Assembly: GCF_027580225.2 (NCBI RefSeq)
Contig: NC_073357.2
Span: 43,238,001-43,302,000 of the forward strand
Source: Misgurnus anguillicaudatus
Lineage: Eukaryota; Chordata; Actinopteri; Cypriniformes; Cobitidae
Reading direction: 5' to 3'
DNA length: 64,000 nucleotides
Part shown: positions 34,010-44,755 of the stretch, piece after piece
Numbering within the stretch: position 1 is the first letter of the stretch
How the letters are laid out: the number at the start of each line of letters is the position of its first letter
Position numbers and translations under genes: made by a program
Notes under the pieces: model-generated
What the model saw: only the letters and a program-made list of their open reading frames with translations
Database searches by the model: none
Told to the model about the DNA's origin: nothing

Positions 34010-34860
34010 CTGTGTAGAAACAATGGGTTTTGCCTCAGGTCATGTTTGTGATGACACCCACCAAATTTAATATACATATGATTAAGCAATGTTGAGATAT
34101 AGCCTCAAATGACTTGACCACTAGGGGGCACTGCACTAAAACAATAGATGGTGCCTCAGGTCACGATTGTGAAGACACCCACCAAGTTTGGTGTACATAC
34201 GATTAAGCAATGTGGAGATATAGCCTCAAATGACTTGACCACTAGGGGCACTGCATCGAAACAATAGATGGTTCCTCAGGTCATGATTGTGATGACATCC
34301 ACCAAATTTGATATACATACGATTAAGCAATGTTGAGATATAGCCTCAAATGACTTGACCACGAGGGGGCACTGCCCCGAACCAACAGATGGTGCCTCAG
34401 GTCATGATTGTGATGACACCCACCAAATTTGATATACATACAATTAAGCAATGTTGATATATAGCCTCAAATGACTTGACCACTAGGAGGCACTGCACCG
34501 AAACAATAGATGGTGCATCAGGTCATGATTGTGATGACACCCACCAAATTTTGTGTACATATGATTAAGCAATGTGGAGATATGGCCTCAAATGACTTGA
34601 CCACTAGGTGGCACTGCACCGAAACAATAGATGATGCCTTGGGTCATGATTGTGATGACACCCACAAAATTTGATATACATATGATTAAGCAATGTTGAA
34701 ATATAGCCTCAAATGACTTGACCACTGGGGGCACTGCACCGAAACAATATGGTGCCTCAGGTCATTATTGTGATGACAAATCCAAATTTGGTGTACATAC
34801 GATAAAGTGATCTGGAGATAAAGCCTTAAAACTCTTAACCAGTAGGGGCACTGAAAAGTT
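34010..34860 (+). repeat. Tandem subrepeat, about 121 bp x 7
   Basis: CCTCAGGTCATGATTGTGATG, to give its first words as CCTCAGGTCA and GTGATGACACCC, recurs at about 34034, 34154, 34274, 34396, 34516, 34637 and 34755. Each is followed by AGCCTCAAATGACTTGACC and an AGGGGGCACTGCACC-type block. It is a local amplification within the first unit of the array. Confidence 0.9.
34118..34131 (+). promoter_or_regulatory. CTCF-core-like motif (representative of the array)
   Basis: CCACTAGGGGGCAC fits the CTCF core CCASYAGRKGGCRS at all 14 positions. Other perfect + strand fits start at 34601, 38089, 38822, 38943, 39062, 39335, 39782 and 40058. One-mismatch forms occur at 34360, 34481, 36358 and 37481. 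Whether CTCF binds is unknown. Confidence 0.5.
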
Positions 34861-35053
34861 TACAAGGGCTTTCAAAAAATGTCACTGATGAACTAGGTGG
34901 TGCTGTAACAAAACATTCCATACACCCTCAGTTCATGACATTTACAAGTTGTGAAACATTCACCTATTCATACAGTGTCAGCCACACAAGAGCCATCCAG
35001 CTCATCGGGAGCATTTGGGCTTAGATGTCTCACTCATGGACACCTCATCACTT

Positions 35054-35129
35054 GGTCAGGTGGAGCTGGGGTTTGAACCACCAACCTTCCGATTTGTGGA
35101 CAACCTACACTAACCACTGAACCACTGCC
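35054..35129 (-). repeat. tRNA-derived SINE head within the array
   Basis: On the minus strand, GGCAGTGGTTCAGTGGTTAG (A-box region), then AATCGGAAGGTTGGT and GGTTCAAACCCCAGC (B box), has the layout of a tRNA-derived SINE promoter. A second copy lies at 35492-35581. Confidence 0.6.
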
Positions 35130-35491
35130 AATACACACATCAATGTGCAAAACCTTTGCGAAGATATAGCCTCAAATCCATTTTCGTGCTCGCCATTATA
35201 TTTGTTGATGTGCTATACAACAACTGACAAAAACTTTTTCTCTAGAGTCTAGATTGTGTGTACCAAATCCAAGCCAATCAAACGAACGCTGTAGGAGGAG
35301 TTTTGAAAAAGTTGGTATGCTTTGTTATTGAAAATGGCAGACAGAAAACGTTTTGATATCATTTGACTCGGCATGCCTCAAGGAATCTAACAATAGCACT
35401 TTCATGAATTTAGACTCAATTTTGCAGTAGTTATAAGCAAAAAAAATCACTTTTCAATGACTGTTATGACATATAACTCATGGACATCTTG

Positions 35492-35581
35492 ACACTTGGT
35501 CAGGTGGAGCTGGGGTTTGAACCACCAACCTTCCGATTTGTAGACAACCACCACTAACCCCTGAACCACTGAACCACTGCC
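35492..35581 (-). repeat. Second tRNA-derived SINE head
   Basis: Same sequence order as 35054-35129, with CAGTGGTTCAGTGGTTCAG at its start. The downstream flank (AATGTGCAAAACTTTTGCG) also matches the first copy's flank, so the two arose by tandem duplication of the array segment and not by two insertions. Confidence 0.6.
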
Positions 35582-38500
35582 AATGTGCAAAACTTTTGCG
35601 AAGATATAGCCGCAAATCCATTGCGGCATGCTCATCAACATGCTCAAACTAGGTGGCGCTGTACCTAAACTGTGCACGCACCCTCAGGTCATGACTGCCA
35701 TCAAAACTACCAAATCTCGTGTGAATATGTTTAACTTTGGCAAAGATACTGCCTCAAATCCGTTTGTTCCCACTCTGCGTAAAATTTGTTGACGCGGTGT
35801 ACGGAAACGGATTGGCGAATCGACACAAATTCCATAACTTTTTGCCATGAGTGTCTCTAGATGCTACACACCCATTCTTTACGCAAATTGGACAAAAGCT
35901 CTAGGACGAGTTCGAAAAAGTAGGTTTTACAAACAATTCAAAATATCGAAATAATTAGCATGACGGAAATGATGTCAAATGGTGCAATCGAATTGGCATG
36001 GGCCAAGGAATCAGAAGAAACAAGAATTGCGTTTCTATGACGTACGGGTCATCAGTTATAACCAAAAATGTAAGTGAAAATTTGGACTGTTGGTGGCGCT
36101 ATCGGGTTTGACATAGACACTCCAAATTTGGTGTGGTGACTATTTGGAATGTCCTCTTTGAGTGTGCCAAATTTCATAACTTTCCTACAAAAAAAGTTAA
36201 AATTCAAAATGGCCGACCCCTAAAATAGCCGACCGAAAACCTTTTGGTATCGTTTGACTCGGCAAGCCTCAAGGAATCTAACAATAGCACTTTTATAATT
36301 TTAGACTCAAGTTTGCAGTAGTTATAAGCAAAAATAGCCATTTTTCAAATCTCGTGAACACTAGGTGGCGCTGTGACGAAACTGGGCATGGACCCTCAGG
36401 TCGTGACTGCCATCAAAACTACCAAGTTTCGTATGAATACGCTTAACTTTGGTGAAGATACAGCCTCAAATCCGTTTTTTCGCGCTCTACGTAAAATTCA
36501 TTGACGCGTTATACGGTAACGGATTGGTGAATCAACACGAATTCCATAACTTTTTGCCATGAGTGTCTATAGATCCTACACACACATTCTTTCAGCAAAT
36601 TGGACAAAAGCTCTAGGACGAGTTCGAAAAAGTAGGTTTTACAAACAATTCAAAATATTGAAATAATTAGCATAACGGAAATTACGTCATATGGTGCAAT
36701 CGAATCGGCACGAGCCAAGGAATCAGAAGAAACAAGAATTGCGTTTCTATGACGTACGGGTCAGCAGTTATAACCAAAAATGTAAGTGAAAATTTGGACT
36801 GTTGGTGGCGCTATTGGGTTTGACATAGACACTCCAAATTTGGTGTGGTGACTATTTGGAATGTCCTCTATGAGTGTGCCAAATTTCATAACTTTCCTAC
36901 GTACGGTTCTATGGGCTGCCATAGACGCAATGGCGGAAGAAGAAGAATAATAGATAATAATAATAATAATAATAAATATAGCTGCAAGCAGCAATGCCGG
37001 GGTCAAGCCGAAAAGGGCACAAAAGGATGCAAAATTGAGTTTGGATCAGCAGATTAAAGAACCTAGGTAAACCTAATGATAACGGATAAAAACCGGCAAT
37101 GTAACCAACAAAAATAATCTATGTTCTTGTCTACTGTGATCGTCTTTCTGTTATTGACAATCATGGAACATTAGAGCCCGGAAGGACATGTGAGTGGTGT
37201 TTGCAGTGCTAAAACGTAGGTCACATCATGTTACAGCAAGTTAAATGAGTCAAAAGAGACCACCCCAGTGTCTCTACGATGTTCTGATGCAGAGATATAG
37301 CTCTTGCAAAAAACGGTTGATAAGGTATTCTCATTGGTTGCTAGGGATTGAATTGGCAACCACCAATGATTATACTCCAAGCCATAGAGGAATAATCAAG
37401 GAATAATCCATGAAGACTCATGGCTTTAGATGTGTGGTTGCAGTAATTTTAGGCAAAAATAGCCATTTTCTATCTCAAAACCACTAGGTGTCGCTATGAC
37501 AAAACTGTGCATGCAACCTTAAGTCATGACTGCATTACATCTAGCTAGTTTCATGACTATACACTTTAGTTTAGCTATAAAATTGTTGTATGACCATAGG
37601 GCTTGCTTGATATGAAAGATTTTGTTCAATTATAGGGCCACCTAGTGGTGCAGGCATACCATTTTTTTGTGTGGCCTTAGACTGTGTTCATACATCAGCG
37701 TATCAAATCTGGTGAAAAAATCTCTTTTCGTTGCGAAGTTATAACCATTTATGTGTTAAAAATACAAAATTTAAAGGTCCTTTTTCGTTTTTTGCAATTT
37801 TCGGCCATTTCTGATGGAAATTTTAATATAATGCCAATGGAACTTTTTGTTCAGAAGGTAAGGTTAGTTTCTTCCTATGGTGTTTTCGAGTCGATCAGAA
37901 TTAAGCTCGCGGAGATATTCATGCGTGTTTTTTAAGCGCTATTTTGCTGCGCAGGGTTAACCGTAAGGCGAATTCTGGCATGTTTGGTATCGTTGGACTC
38001 GGCAACTATTCAGAACTCCAAAGAAACAAGTCCCGTGAAAATACGTCAATCGGAGCCAAAGTTATAGGCGTGTAAAGCATAAGTCTGACCACTAGGTGGC
38101 GCTGTGACGAAACTCTGCATGCACCCGTAGTTCCTGACTGGCATCCCAAGTACCAAGTATCGTGTCAATAGGCTTAAGTTTGCCGAAGATACAGCCTCAA
38201 ATCCGTTTTTTTTGCGCTCTACGTAAAATTTGTTGACGCGGTTTACGGAAACGGATTGACAAATTGACATGAATTCCATAACTTTTTGCCGTGAGGGTCT
38301 GTAGATGCTACATACCGATTTTCGTGGAAATCGGGCAAAAGCTCTAGGACGAATTCGCAAAAGTAGGTTTTACGAATAATTCAAAATGGCGGAAAAATTT
38401 TCATGACGGAAAATGACGTCATAGGGTCCAATCGAATCGTCTTGAGCCAAGGAATCAGATGAAGCAATAATTTTGTTTCTAGGACATATGGATCAGAAGT

Positions 38501-40653
38501 TATAAGCAGAAACATAAGTGCAACTTTGGACTGTTGGTGGCGCTAGCGGGTTTGAGATAGAGACTCCAAATTGGCTGTGGATAATATTTGGACTGTCCTT
38601 TATCAGTGTGCCAAATTTCATAACTTTCCTATGTACGGTTCTATGGGCTGCCATAGACCGCAATGGCGGAAGAAGAAGAATAACTAATAATAAATATAGC
38701 TGCAAGCAGCGATACCGGGGTCAAGCCAAACATGGCAAAAAATGATTCATACTGTCATGATTTAAGATCTAAGTTTGCATTAGTTGTAGGAAAAAAATAG
38801 CAATTTTTTCGTATCTTGAGACCACTAGGTGGCGCTGTGCCGAAACAATAGATGGTACCTCAGGTCATGACTGTGATGACACATACCAAATTTGGTGTAA
38901 ATACAATAAAGAGATGCAGAGATATAGCCTTAAATGACTTGACCACTAGGGGGCACTGACCAAACAATAAATTGTGACTCAGGTCTTGATTGTGATGACA
39001 CCCACCAAATTTGGTGTAAATACGATAAAGAGATGAAGAGATATAGCTTCAAATCTCTTGACCACTAGGGGGCGCCGAAAAGTTTACAAGTCCTCCCAGA
39101 ACATGTTGCTGATGAACCATACCAAGTTTCATAACAATACGCAATTGTGTTTCTGAAATACTTAAATTTAAAGAAAAAATTCAAAATGGCCGACACACAA
39201 AATGGCCGACCAAAAACCATTTGGTATCGTTTGACTCGGCATGCCTCACGAAATATAACAAGACCAGTCTCATAATTTTACATTCAAGTTTGCAGTAGTT
39301 ATGAGCAAAAATAGACATATTTTATATCTCGTGACCAGTAGGGGGCAGTGTGACGAAATGGTGCATGCACCCTCAGGTCATCACTGTTATGACATATACC
39401 AAGTCTCATATTAATACGCAAAAGTTTTGCAAAGATACAGGCTCAAACACATTTTGGCGTGCTCGCCCTCGCATTCTTTGATGCGTTATACGACAACGGA
39501 TAGGTCTACCGAAAAGCTTTTGATAACTTTTTGTCTGGAGTGTCTCTAGATGATGCATATTAAAAATCAAGCCAATCAAACAAGCGCTCTAGGAGGAGTT
39601 CGAAAAAGTAGGTGTTCAATATAATTCAAAATGGCCGACAGGAAGTAGGTTTGACTCTGACATATTTGGTACAGTCGGACTCAGCATGAGCCAAGGAATC
39701 AATAGAGTGAAGTCTTATGTCAGTGTGGCAATTAAATCAAATGCCATAAAGATTTAAAAAAATGTTTTTTACATATCCTGACCACTAGGTGGCGCCGTCC
39801 TAAAGATTTATAGGTGCGCTCAGAACATGTCACTGATGAACCACACCAAATTTCGTAGCGATACGCCATTCTGTTTGTGAAATACTGAACTTAATGAGAA
39901 AATTCAAAATGGCCGACACCCAAAATGGCCGCCCGAAAATCGTTTGTTATCGTTTGACTCGGCATGCCTCAAGGAATCTAACAAGACTACCTTCATGATT
40001 TTAGACTCAAGTTTGAAGTAGTTATAAGCGAAAATAGGCACTTTTCAAATCTCGTGACCACTAGGTGGCGCTGTGACGAAACGTTGCAGGCACCCTCAGG
40101 TCATGACTGTAATGACATATACCAAGTTTCGTGTCGATACATATAAGTTTTGTGAAGATACGGCCTCACGTCCGTTTTGGCGTGCTCGCCGCCTTATATG
40201 TTGTCACTGTATACGAGAACGCATTGGTCTATCAAAAAGCTTTTGATAACTTTTTGTCTGGGGTGTCTCTAGATGCTACATTCCAAAGGACATGCAAATC
40301 GGACAAACGCTCTAGGAGGAGTTCGAAAAAGTAGGTTTTACGGAAAATTCAAAATGGCGGAAAGATTTGCATGACAGAAATGACATCATAGAGTGGACTC
40401 GAATCATCATGAGCCAAGGATTCAGAAGAAACAAGAATTTTGTGTCTAGGACTCACGGGTCAGAAGTTATGAGCACGAACATAAGTTGATTTTTGGACTG
40501 TTGGTGGCGCTAGAGGGTTTGAGTTAGACACACCAATGTTGCTATAGTAACTTCTGAGACTGTCCTCTACATGTGTGCCAAATTTTATAACTTTCCTACG
40601 TACGGTTCTATGGGCTGCCATTGACTTCAATGGAGGAAGAAGGAAGAAGAATA

Positions 40654-40826
40654 ATAATAAGAAAACTAACAGATACAATAGGTGTCTACGCCACTTCGTG
40701 GCTTGACCCCTAATAATAAGAAAACTAACAAATACAATAGGGGTCTTCGCCCATTCTGGGCTTGACCCCTAATAAGAAAACTAACAATCCCAATAGGGGT
40801 CTCGCCCATTCTGGGCTTGACCCCTA
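40654..40826 (+). repeat. Three tandem tail modules of the long repeat
   Basis: The unit AAGAAAACTAACA...CAATAGGGGTCTTCGCCC...GGGCTTGACCCCTAAT occurs three times, about 57-60 bases each. AGGGGTC and GACCCCT within each unit can pair, giving a hairpin. GCTTGACCCC is the complement of the GGGGTCAAGC in the heads, so the whole repeat has short inverted ends. Confidence 0.85.
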
Positions 40827-42680
40827 AAAACACAAATTTCAAGTTTTCTGATTACAAGTTTGTAATCGCTTGTAAAAGTAGAACTGTGGCACAATATTGG
40901 GGAGATATATGGCAGAGGGACAAACAGACTTTGTTGTCCAAGCCTACTGCTCATCAATCCCTCCATTCCCGTAAGATCACGTGAGCATCAGAGTTGAGCC
41001 CCTGCAGTGACACTATCTTCCTGTAGGCAGAAACCAATTTCTGTTCAGGGCTCAGCAAACCCAGATGCAATTTGATGATGGGAAGATTTCTAAGAGCGGG
41101 CACGACCAAATACTTTCCATCTCTCAAATTACAGGTTTGACATTTGAGAGATTTACTAACATGGTGTGTTCTCTCAGATTTCCTCACCTTTTTTATCTGA
41201 CACTTTCTTGACATGCTTAATGGATGCCGGCAGCAATTCCCAACAAGGGAAAAAGAGCACTCTTCAAAATATCCTAACCTCTTGCTTCTTCTACTCAGGT
41301 CCGTTCGCCCTCTGAGGGATGTGCAATCAAAAATCTAATGTGTGAAAACATCTTTAAAGAAGATCAGTGTGGATGCATAAGCCCACAGTATCAAAAAGAG
41401 AAGTCAGAAGCCTTAGGTTCCCATATATGTCCGGTCCTTCATGCTACAGTGGCATTTAAAAAACACATGAAAATCTGCAGCCCAAAAGCCCTTTTTTGAT
41501 GTATGATAAATGGATTTAAGTTAGAATTGCTTGTTCCCATTTTCAAATTACAGCCCATCCTCTCTCCAAAAGTCATCTCATCATCTTTGCAGCAACTATT
41601 GTAAAAGACTATTGGAAAGCACAGAGGGAAGTTTGTCTCATTCTGACAAGCACAAGGAGGGCCATGGCTTCCCTTGAACTTTCTGTGTTCTGTGTCTAAA
41701 TGTCCCCTGTGACTACAAATGTAGGAGTCTGGTACTGGCTTAATGATTTTATGTGGTTGCTGTCCTATTGTAATCTACAGTGTTGTTGGCCAGCTGTTTG
41801 AACTGTGTAGGGGTCATTAATAGTTCTCAGGTGGCCACCAGCAAAAAACACTTTCTTTATCGCAGCAGCCCTTTATCGCAGCAGCCCTGTTGAACTAAGA
41901 CACAGCCTTTTGTTTTATTAAAAACACAGGCAGAATGATTCAACAAAGACATACAGATAATTTTAAATGACAGTGTCACTATAAAAAGGAGAAATGTATA
42001 AATAATATTCAGTAAAATGTTGTCAATAGCAGTTGCATTAAAAATGATTTTGCTGCTTATGTACAACTTTGATAAGAAAAAATATATTTCCACAAAATAT
42101 ATTAATTTTTATTTTTATTTAGATATAGACAAAACTTACTTAACTTACTTGCATGTTTCTTTCGCATTTAATGGAATTGGTAACCATTTCCCTATGTGAT
42201 TACTGCTTTATTTTGTGGGTTCATACTATTAAACACCCAAATGGACAAGGATTAATATAAAATATAAAATGCAGAGTTTGCTTTCTCCTTTCTAATGTTT
42301 AATTGAACTCGATTACATTTTTCATCCTACCAAATGGAAAGAGCCAGCCCACAACACTGTTATTGTGTTATCAAAACTGTTTAATAACCTCTGCATTGTG
42401 CCCTATGTAACTGTGGAAATGACTGCATAATTGCATTTTTTATTATTCACAGAACATCCCCTGGGAGAAAAGGTCAAGACACTGTATAAGTGCATACCCT
42501 AACAAAATTAAAATTAATTTGTCGTTAAGGATATATTTTATGATTCATTTCAAAAGAGGAACATTATCCACTACCAAGGTATTTCATTCATTGAACTGAA
42601 AATGAGGTGGCAGACATGTTGGATCACTTCTCAATTCAGTTTAGTTTATTTATGCATTTATTTGTTTGATGATTTTATAA
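40827..42680. other. Non-coding sequence, no gene recognised
   Basis: No known domain or repeat terminus. One 16-bp direct duplication (CTTTATCGCAGCAGCC) occurs at about 41856-41887. Confidence 0.45.
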
Positions 42681-43114
42681 CAGGGGTGATTCTAGGATTT
42701 TTATTTTAGGAAGGCTCGGCCCCCCAATGAGGGTATAATAAAATAATAAATAAATAATAGGCTACTTTAGGGGGTCCATAGTCCATGAAAGAAAAGGATA
42801 TGTAGATAAATATTCCTATAGGCTTCTGCAATGACTGCATGGATTACTGGCACAGATGTAAACATAATGTAAGGCTGAATTTTAAACTTTTCTATTTCTC
42901 ACATCTGATTTACTGTCTGTTACTGAAACAAAAGATCTCACATTTACTGCAGTAACTTTCGTAAAAGTTGTTCAGGAAATCTAAACTGATAAACATTAAA
43001 CTTAACAATGAGGATTTTTGGCCAAAAAAGTCATTTGGCCTATTTAAAATAAATATGTATTAATCTTTGGTACAGATTTTCTCTTCTTCTTTTCTTATTT
43101 AGTTAACTCTAAAG

Positions 43115-43743
43115 TAGGGCCGGGACTTAAACGCGTTAATTAAGATTAATTAATTACACCAAAAATAACACGTTAAACATTTTTAACGCATTTTAAGCAC
43201 ACTTATTTTTGCACCGCGGAACATTTCTCATTGGATGAGTTTCGGCGGACCGATTATACTGGAGCACCAACTAGCGTTCATGACTTCAGACAACAACAAA
43301 CCACAGTGAACATGAACAAAGAAGCTGATGAAATCGCTTTGATTGGCTCCGTGGATGGGATTTTTTTTTTATAAATAACGAACGGATGGAAGCGTCGATA
43401 AAAGCATGGTTGTGTGTAAGCTATGCAACAAGGAATTCACATATCACCGCAGCACATAGAGCCTCAAGTATCATCTCAATGCAAAACATATAGCAGCTAG
43501 CGTGGACGTTAGCCCGACTCCAAGTACAATGACTTGGTTGAACAAAAATAAACAATATTTTGTTGCTTAAGCTTATGTATTCAGTCATTATTCATGATAT
43601 ACTAAAAATCCATGTGAAAAAATAACTTCTCAATGTTCTCAGGTCAAATATTTATATGTGATTAAAATGTGATTAATTTCGATTAATTAATTACAAAGCC
43701 TCTAAATAATTAGATTAATTTTTTAAATCGAGTCCCGGCCCTA
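43115..43743. mobile_element. hAT-type element with 8-bp CTCTAAAG duplication
   Basis: TAGGGCCGGGACTTAAACG at left and AATCGAGTCCCGGCCCTA at right form inverted repeats. CTCTAAAG at 43107-43114 and 43744-43751 is a perfect 8-bp duplication. Subterminal GATTAATTAATTA motifs recur in both orientations. At 629 bases it keeps only the first zinc-finger part of a transposase gene. Confidence 0.9.
43406..43570 (+). pseudogene. BED zinc finger of a hAT transposase, disrupted
   Basis: From the ATG at 43406 the frame reads MVVCKLCNKEFTYH, then after an in-frame TAG continues SLKYHLNAKH. The spacing C-x2-C...H-x4/5-H is a BED finger, the N-terminal DNA-binding domain of many hAT transposases. The frame then ends at TAA (43568-43570) and the catalytic part is deleted. 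One stop lies inside the finger, so no functional protein is expected. Confidence 0.75.
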
Positions 43744-43940
43744 CTCTAAAGGTATAGTTCACCCCACAATGTCAAAAAAAGTATTTGTTCTGATAAACAC
43801 AAAGGAAGAAATTTTGAGGAATGTTTGTAACAAAACCGTTCTTGAGCTCCATTCACTTCCATAGTTTTCCTTTCTCCTACTGTGGAAGTGAATTTGGTTT
43901 ATGGTCAGTTTGGTTACAAACATTCCTCAAAATATCTATC
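43744..43940 (+). repeat. AAAGGTATAGTTCACC cyprinid repeat
   Basis: AAAGGTATAGTTCACCCC starts the repeat. Inside, GAGGAATGTTTGTAAC (about 43816) and GTTACAAACATTCCTC (about 43913) form an internal inverted repeat. The hAT element is inserted exactly at its left edge. Confidence 0.6.
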
Positions 43941-44227
43941 TTGCAACGTATATTAATATTTTCTTAATATTTGTTTTTAACAATGTGCTGCACTGCCACA
44001 CGTCGAAACAAACACATTGATTAATTAAAAGTAGCGCATTAAATTTGGACACCCCTCTAGCTTTGCCAGAGTCGCAGACTAGAGAGGGGAAAGAGCCGAA
44101 GTCTGCCCTGCTGTAGTTGTAAATGTATACGGATTAAAGCGATCACGAATCCGTGTTCAGTTTATGGAGCTAACATAGAAAAAAATGGGGGGCTGAGCCC
44201 CCCTAAAAATGGCCTAACGACGCCCAT

Positions 44228-44755
44228 GTTTCATATTCAATTAACCTGTAACAAAATTTTTCAAAACAAAAATTGCAGCACAAGATGGCTTTTCAAAACA
44301 CCCATATGTGTTTTAGATTAATTCCAAATTCTGACCCTTACAGGTCACCGAGAAGGGGAGATGCCAGACAAAAGGTTGTTCATAACAAGAAGGAAATTAT
44401 GTTGTTTTCATTCCTCCTTTCACCAAGTGTGTTCTAAACAGCCACATTATGAGACATGTTTCCCCTACTTCATCCAGAGTTCGCACTTCAAATGCTCTGC
44501 CCTTGGGAGAGAGTGGGGGAAAGAATGCTTACTTCTGCTTGAAATGCATACTTAGTATTAAGTGTGCATGCCATCATTCATCATGATCAGAAGCTCATCT
44601 GCTCGGGCTCCTGTGTGAAATAGCAGGATGTCAAGGAAAACATTTCAGTGTAAGTCAAATTAAATAGACTTGATAGTAAAACCTTTAAGTTTAGGTAAAT
44701 AGGTTGTTGTGTGTAGTGAATTTGTTACCGGTATGGATTCAATTATACAATAAAA
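44228..44755. other. Non-coding sequence, no gene recognised
   Basis: Only short frames and no repeat signature recognised. Confidence 0.4.

Larger units (their letters stand above)
33871..40826 (+). repeat. 7-kb head-to-tail array of a long teleost repeat
   Basis: Three heads beginning ATATAGCTGCAAGCAGC and leading to CCGGGGTCAAGC lie at 33871, 36976 and 38694. Two internal units end in TGGGCTGCCATAGAC and a GAAGAAGAATAATAAT tail directly joined to the next head. The last ends in three tail modules. The units share long modules: CACTAGGTGGCGCTGTGACG, then CCTCAGGTCATGACTG, ACCAAGTTTCG, TCTAGATGCTAC, GCTCTAGGACGAGTTCG and TTGGTGGCGCTA. The family is familiar from many fish genomes. I know of no firm class assignment and see no coding region. 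Repeated motifs match the CTCF core. Confidence 0.85.
42681..44227. mobile_element. Decayed TIR element with nested insertions
   Basis: The left end (GGGTGATTCTAGGATTTTTA, then GAAGGCTCGGCCCCCC) and the right end on the other strand (GGGCGTCGTTAGGCCATTTT, then GGGGGGCTCAGCCCCCC) are imperfect inverted repeats. The interior includes the CTTTGCCAGAGTCGC part near the right end. It hosts the AAAGGTATAGTTCACC repeat and the hAT element at 43115-43743. Confidence 0.5.

Noticed and set aside
34010..34860. Centromeric satellite
   Set aside because: Only seven copies, embedded in a dispersed repeat and absent elsewhere in the window.
35054..35581. tRNA genes on the minus strand
   Set aside because: No complete cloverleaf. 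Duplicated within the repeat array, so SINE-derived.
38046..38360. 104-residue minus frame, and similar frames at 36761-37006, 38493-38705 and 40460-40678
   Set aside because: They recur because the array modules recur. They start at different sites and lack any known domain.
33871..40826. CRISPR-like array
   Set aside because: The repeat units are long, diverged and lack unique spacers of constant size, and the genome is clearly vertebrate.
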